64,000 nt of DNA from Micromonospora cathayae (GTDB lineage: Bacteria; Actinomycetota; Actinomycetes; Mycobacteriales; Micromonosporaceae): the NCBI RefSeq assembly GCF_028993575.1, contig NZ_CP118615.1, positions 1,488,001 through 1,552,000 on the forward strand. Reading direction: 5' to 3'. Below are positions 60,770 through 64,000 of this stretch, piece by piece (positions within the stretch are counted from its first letter, which is position 1; the number at the start of each line of letters is the position of its first letter). The notes beneath the pieces are model-generated. The model had not been told where the DNA came from, searched no databases, and saw only the letters and a program-made list of their open reading frames with translations. The position numbers and the translations under genes are program-made.

Positions 60770-61020
60770 TCGTAAATCGCCCAGATAGCGCTCCCATTCG
60801 GAGCCACCTTCGTAGTTGGCGCATCACGAACCGTGATCATGAGTCCGAATAAGGTAGTTTCTGAGGCATAAAAGTCGTATAAATCGGGCATGGTTCATCC
60901 GTCCGTCTAGGGACCTTCGGCCGTTCGGCCCATGTCGGACATCGGGGACTAGCCGGACCATGGGAGACGCGTCGGCCGGCGGGACCCCGGCCGATGTCTA
61001 TACATGTGGAGGAGTGACCG

Positions 61021-61230
61021 ATGGCATCGCGAACGCACGAACCAGAGCCGCTGCTCACACCGGCCGAGGTGGCGTCGATGTTCCGTGTCGACCCGAAGAC
61101 CGTGACCCGGTGGGCGAAGGCGGGCAAGCTCAGTGCGATCCGCACCTTGGGCGGGCACCGCCGTTACCGCGAGTCGGAGGTACGCGCCCTGCTCCAGGGG
61201 CAGATCCCCCAGCAACGCCAGGGGGACTGA
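61021..61230 (+). CDS. bldC: BldC, MerR-like developmental regulator
   Basis: 69 residues, ATG after GGAGGAGTGACCG. The whole protein is a winged helix: LLTPAEVASMFRVDPKTVTRWAKAGKLSAIRTLGGHRRYRESEVRALLQ (region 11-60). BldC binds direct repeats cooperatively and controls entry into development in Streptomyces. The 250-bp upstream region holds a palindrome ATCACG-AAC-CGTGAT at 60824-60838 that could be an operator. Confidence 0.95.
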   Translation: MASRTHEPEPLLTPAEVASMFRVDPKTVTRWAKAGKLSAIRTLGGHRRYRESEVRALLQGQIPQQRQGD

Positions 61231-61254
61231 CCAGGCGACAGCACAGACGTTTCC

Positions 61255-61293
61255 CGGATCGGGGCGGTGGACATGGTCCACCGCCCCGATCCG
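61255..61293. terminator. 18-bp perfect bidirectional terminator
   Basis: CGGATCGGGGCGGTGGAC (61255-61272) pairs exactly with 61276-61293 around a 3-nt loop, between convergent bldC and the GH12 gene. Confidence 0.92.
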
Positions 61294-61355
61294 CGTTCCG
61301 GGTCCGGCCCGACCGGTGGGGCCCGCCGAGCCGGATCCGGTCGGGCCGTACCGCC

Positions 61356-62045
61356 TCAGCCGGAGACCGAGAAGCTGTTGGTGACGAAGTCCTTGCCGCC
61401 GGCCGAGGACGTGATCTCGTACCCGAGCTGTACGGCGCCGATGGTGACGTCGCCGAACCAGCCGCGCGCCCGGATCCACTCGCACACCGCCCGGATGTCG
61501 ACGGTGCCGGCGTTGGTGTTACTGGTCCGGACGAACGAGTAGACCTGGTTCGAGCCGTTGCTGCCCCGGTAGACGTTCCAGGTGTGCCCGCCGACCGTGA
61601 CGGTGGTCTGGAAGCTGCCGAGCGGGCCGACCGGGCCGTACTTGTTCATCCACAGCATGATCTCGTGCGCGTGGTCGCTGCTCCAGATGTCGTACGCGGT
61701 GGTGAAGGCGACCCCGCTGGTCGGCACGGTCACATTGAAGCTGCTGGTGACGGGGCCGAGCGCGCTGACCGGGCGGTTGATGTACCGGGTGCCGTTGGGG
61801 TAGGACTTGATCCCGCCGGTGTTGGGGTGGTCGGCCCACACGCCCCAGTTGCTGGCCGAGTTGGCCCAGATGGTCTGCGACCCGTGGCCGGAGCCCCAGA
61901 TGTTGTTGTAGAGGGTGTACGGCCCGCTGGTCCAGGTGCCCCAGCGGTCGCTGGAACTCCAGACCGCGGCCTGGGCCGGGCCGGTCGAGAACGCCAGTGT
62001 GAGGGCCAGCGCGAGGACACCGACGGCGGCACGCACGGAACGCAT
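61356..62045 (-). CDS. Secreted GH12 endoglucanase
   Basis: 229 residues. Signal peptide (MRSVRAAVGVLALALTLAFSTGPAQA), then a single GH12 catalytic domain: YTLYNNIWGSGHGSQTIWANS, the nucleophile Glu in DHAHEIMLWMN, and the acid/base Glu in LGYEITSSAGGKDF. No cellulose-binding module. It would cut beta-1,4-glucan outside the cell and could act with the AA10 LPMO at 33109. No exact CebR box is seen upstream. Confidence 0.93.
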   Translation of the reverse strand: MRSVRAAVGVLALALTLAFSTGPAQAAVWSSSDRWGTWTSGPYTLYNNIWGSGHGSQTIWANSASNWGVWADHPNTGGIKSYPNGTRYINRPVSALGPVTSSFNVTVPTSGVAFTTAYDIWSSDHAHEIMLWMNKYGPVGPLGSFQTTVTVGGHTWNVYRGSNGSNQVYSFVRTSNTNAGTVDIRAVCEWIRARGWFGDVTIGAVQLGYEITSSAGGKDFVTNSFSVSG

Positions 62046-62179
62046 GGCTTACCTCCGGGAGACGGCCGGCACCGGGCCTGCCCGACGAGCCGGCGGGACG
62101 GATGTCGCGGGGACGCCGGCCCCGGGGCGGTGGTGGTGGGGGCCGTGGAGGCGACGCCGCTGGCTTACCCTTGGGAAAT

Positions 62180-62200
62180 TTAGTTTGATAACCCAACTAA
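62180..62200. promoter_or_regulatory. 21-bp MarR-like palindrome in the spacer upstream of the GH12 gene
   Basis: TTAGTTTGATAACCCAACTAA: TTAGTT and AACTAA arms around an imperfect centre at 62190. It is A+T-rich against a G+C-rich background and lies between the minus-strand F420/PPOX gene's stop (62238) and the GH12 start (62045), so GH12 control is likely. The form resembles MarR-family operators. Confidence 0.58.
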
Positions 62201-62237
62201 GTCAAGTGAAGCTGATGTATGTCCTGGGGTGGTGGTG

Positions 62238-62651
62238 TCAGTCCGTACCCGGGCCGCCGGAAGCGTCCAGGACGACCCGGACCCCGACCGTGCCCCGCTC
62301 ACCCCGACGCAACCGGCTGCCGAGCAGGGTCAGCCGGCCCATCAGCCGGTACTTCTGCTTGAGCAGCCCCCGGATCCGCTGACTCCCGGCCGGGTCGCAG
62401 ATCGTCGCGTACCCGGGCACCGCCGGGCCGTGCGGCCGGCCCCGCACGTCACACGGGGCCACCGTCACCGTGCCGTCCCGCCGGATCCGCTTGACCTTGC
62501 CGGAGTCGGCGACGGTCCACACCGCCAGGGCGTCACCGTCGCGGACCGCCCAGACCGGGGTCGGCACCGCCCGGCCGTCCCGACGGAACGTGGTGAGCAG
62601 GACGTACTTCTCCGCAGCCAGGCGGTCCAGATCAGTCACGTCCGCCACCAT
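62238..62651 (-). CDS. PPOX-class F420-dependent oxidoreductase-like protein
   Basis: 137 residues from ATG 62651. Split-barrel flavin/F420-binding fold: EKYVLLTTFRRDGRAVPTPVWAVRDG, SGKVKRIRRDGTVTVAPCDVRG, PAVPGYATI. Members bind F420, FMN or heme and reduce diverse compounds. The cofactor cannot be fixed from sequence alone. Confidence 0.87.
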   Translation of the reverse strand: MVADVTDLDRLAAEKYVLLTTFRRDGRAVPTPVWAVRDGDALAVWTVADSGKVKRIRRDGTVTVAPCDVRGRPHGPAVPGYATICDPAGSQRIRGLLKQKYRLMGRLTLLGSRLRRGERGTVGVRVVLDASGGPGTD

Positions 62652-62694
62652 ACGGCGGTGCGGCCCCGAGGGTGCGCCGGATAGCGTGACGTCC

Positions 62695-63474
62695 ATGACG
62701 GACGAACCGCTGCTGGGTGACGTCTTCGGCGAGGTGGTCCGGGACGCGCTCGCGGTGCAGATCGGGACCGGCCGCCGACCGCTGGCCGGCGGCCGGCTGC
62801 CCCGACCCGTCATCGAGATCATCGAACGGGACGACGGGTTGATCAACGGCGCGCCGGCCGCGCACTACCTCGCCGGGCCCGAGGACTGGCAGCCGTACGA
62901 CCACCGGGCGGTGGCCCGGGTCCGGGGCGCGACCCTCGACATCGGGGTCGGGGCCGGCCGGATCGCGCTGCTGCTCCAGGAACGGGGCGTACCGGTGACC
63001 GGGCTGGACACCTCACCCGGGGCGCTGGCGGTGAGCCGCCGTCGGGGCGTACGGGACCTGGTGCACGGGACGGTCGACGCGCACGTCCCGGACGGCCGGC
63101 GGTACGACACCTTCCTGCTGCTGGGCAACAACCTCGGGCTGCTGGAGGGGCGGGACCGGGCACCGGCCCTACTCGCCGCGCTGGCGGCGCTGGCCCGCCC
63201 CGGTGCCCAGGTCATCGCGCAGGGCACCGACCCGTACGGCACCAGCGACCCGGTGCACACCGGCTACCACCAGCGGAACCGGCAGCGGGGGCGGCTGGGC
63301 GGGCAGCTCCGGCTGCGGCTGCGGTACCGCGAACTCCGTACCCCCTGGTTCGACTACCTGGTCTGCTCCCCCGGGGAACTCGCCACCCTGGTCGACGGCA
63401 CCCGGTGGACGCTCGACGACGTCGACGACCGGGACGCCCCGTACTACCTGGCCACCCTCCGGCTCACCGGCTGA
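62695..63474 (+). CDS. Class I SAM-dependent methyltransferase
   Basis: 259 residues from ATG 62695. The SAM loop is TLDIGVGAGRIALLL with the acidic residue in VTGLDTSP, and the later TFLLLGNNLGLLEGRDRAP. The N-terminal helical cap (VVRDALAVQIGTGRRPL) and C-terminal YRELRTPWFDYLVCSPGEL suggest a small-molecule methyltransferase. Substrate unknown. Confidence 0.86.
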   Translation: MTDEPLLGDVFGEVVRDALAVQIGTGRRPLAGGRLPRPVIEIIERDDGLINGAPAAHYLAGPEDWQPYDHRAVARVRGATLDIGVGAGRIALLLQERGVPVTGLDTSPGALAVSRRRGVRDLVHGTVDAHVPDGRRYDTFLLLGNNLGLLEGRDRAPALLAALAALARPGAQVIAQGTDPYGTSDPVHTGYHQRNRQRGRLGGQLRLRLRYRELRTPWFDYLVCSPGELATLVDGTRWTLDDVDDRDAPYYLATLRLTG

Positions 63475-63499
63475 CGCCCCGCCCCGGTCGCCCCCGGCC

Positions 63500-63778
63500 T
63501 CACACCTGGACGGTCGGCGGGAGCTGGCGGGGCGGGAGGCCACCGTCGCCGTCGACCACCTCGTCCGGGGTGCCGTCCTCGTCGATGTCGACCATGGTGA
63601 TGTCCACCTTGCCGTCGCCGTCGGTGTCGAACTGGAACAGGTCGGCCTTGCCGTCACCGTCGGTGTCGACCACCCAGACGTCGGTCTTCCCGTCGTTGTT
63701 GGTGTCCGCGCGGAGCAGTTCCACCCGCTCGTCGCCGCGGGTCTCCACGGTCTCCTGGGTGCCGGTAACCTCGTTCAT
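63500..63778 (-). CDS. EF-hand/dockerin-like calcium-binding repeat protein
   Basis: 92 residues from ATG 63778. Four consecutive Asp-rich repeats: DTNNDGKTDVW, DTDGDGKADLF, DTDGDGKVDIT and DIDEDGTPDEV, each an EF-like loop every ~13 residues. No signal peptide, so it is probably cytoplasmic. It may bind calcium or act as a beta-helical repeat. Ends convergently with the methyltransferase, 25 bp apart. Confidence 0.83.
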   Translation of the reverse strand: MNEVTGTQETVETRGDERVELLRADTNNDGKTDVWVVDTDGDGKADLFQFDTDGDGKVDITMVDIDEDGTPDEVVDGDGGLPPRQLPPTVQV

Positions 63779-63870
63779 CGATCGTCCTTCCCTCGGTTGG
63801 GGTGCGCAGTACCCTGATCGTCCGGCCCCCACGCCTGCCCGTACGGGCCAAGCTGCCATAGGGTCGCCAC

Positions 63871-64000
63871 ATGAACGATCGTTTTGTCGTCGTCGGGGCC
63901 GGCACCATGGGGCTCGGCATCGCGTACGTGGCGGCTGGCGCGGGCCACGCCGTCGAACTGGTCGAGGTGGATCCGGGCCGGGCCGCCGACGCCTCGGCGA
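63871..64000 (+). CDS. Start of a 3-hydroxyacyl-CoA dehydrogenase-family protein
   Basis: ATG 63871, open at the right edge; about 43 residues are visible: MNDRFVVVGAGTMGLGIAYV then AAGAGHAVELVEVDPGRAAD. The NAD loop GAGTMG and the acidic residue of VEVDPGRA are typical of the N-terminal Rossmann domain of 3HCDH enzymes. Confidence 0.82.
   Translation, partial: MNDRFVVVGAGTMGLGIAYVAAGAGHAVELVEVDPGRAADASA

Noticed and set aside
60784..60799. Second CebR box (AGCGCTCCCA) upstream of bldC
   Set aside because: Only one half matches the palindrome and it lies just beyond the end of the preceding gene, far from the bldC start.

Overview
The window reads as a high-G+C actinomycete chromosome, most likely Micromonosporaceae (Micromonospora-like). 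The evidence is the base composition, frequent GTG starts, a BldC orthologue, F420-type and mycolata/streptomycete-type gene families, secreted GH12 and AA10 enzymes, and gene order shared with Streptomyces and Mycobacterium. I see no rRNA, tRNA, CRISPR array, prophage or transposase.

Layout. 1-5.9 kb: the end of a membrane protein, a membrane-bound aminopropyltransferase, two paralogous membrane proteins, an SDR, pyrE and an ArsR regulator. 6.4-18 kb: a DedA protein with a Tyr/Gly/Gln tail, a SigE-type sigma factor with an LCP-fold protein, fba, a LOG-like protein, a DUF3151 protein, a repeat-rich ParA/MinD-like ATPase, a DAGK-like protein and purA. 19-21.5 kb: an AbiEi/DUF559 gene bracketed by inverted copies of a palindromic element and preceded by two DnaA boxes, then purD. 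21.5-27.3 kb: a secreted DmfB-like protein and a fatty-acid degradation cluster (acyl-CoA ligase, SCP2, acyl-CoA dehydrogenase) divergent from a TetR gene. 27.4-32.7 kb: a HEAT-like gene, then a tightly coupled four-gene operon (NrtR-like Nudix regulator, J-domain/pseudokinase, vWA, PurA paralogue). 33-37.6 kb: an AA10 LPMO under a CebR-like operator, and a MaoC/FabG4/thiolase set matching mycobacterial htdX-fabG4-fadA2. 38-43 kb: conflict and stress genes (TNT-type NADase with a putative immunity partner, BrnT/CopG pair, GNAT remnant, XRE-ImmA/IrrE-7TM operon). 43-56.6 kb: purB, a trypsin-like protease, purS-purQ-purL, ComB-like, a membrane CNA-B protein, a sterol-carrier-like gene, purF and purM. 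56.6-58 kb: a compact radical SAM/SPASM RiPP locus with an aromatic three-residue-motif core. 58-64 kb: DUF3073, vdh, a conserved unknown, bldC, a GH12 cellulase, an F420/PPOX protein, a methyltransferase, an EF-hand-like protein and the start of a 3-hydroxyacyl-CoA dehydrogenase.

How it fits together. Eight genes of the de novo IMP/AMP pathway (purA, B, D, S, Q, L, F, M) plus pyrE are scattered through the window as housekeeping anchors, and accessory cassettes sit between them. The purF-purM-DUF3073-vdh-unknown-bldC order matches my memory of Streptomyces, so the RiPP locus between purM and DUF3073 looks like an insertion into a conserved block. The two strongest candidates for under-described biology are the NrtR/J-pseudokinase/vWA/PurA-paralogue operon (28663-32702) and the multi-cyclophane RiPP locus (56671-58009). 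Next is the AbiEi/DUF559 gene between inverted palindromic elements (19053-20195).
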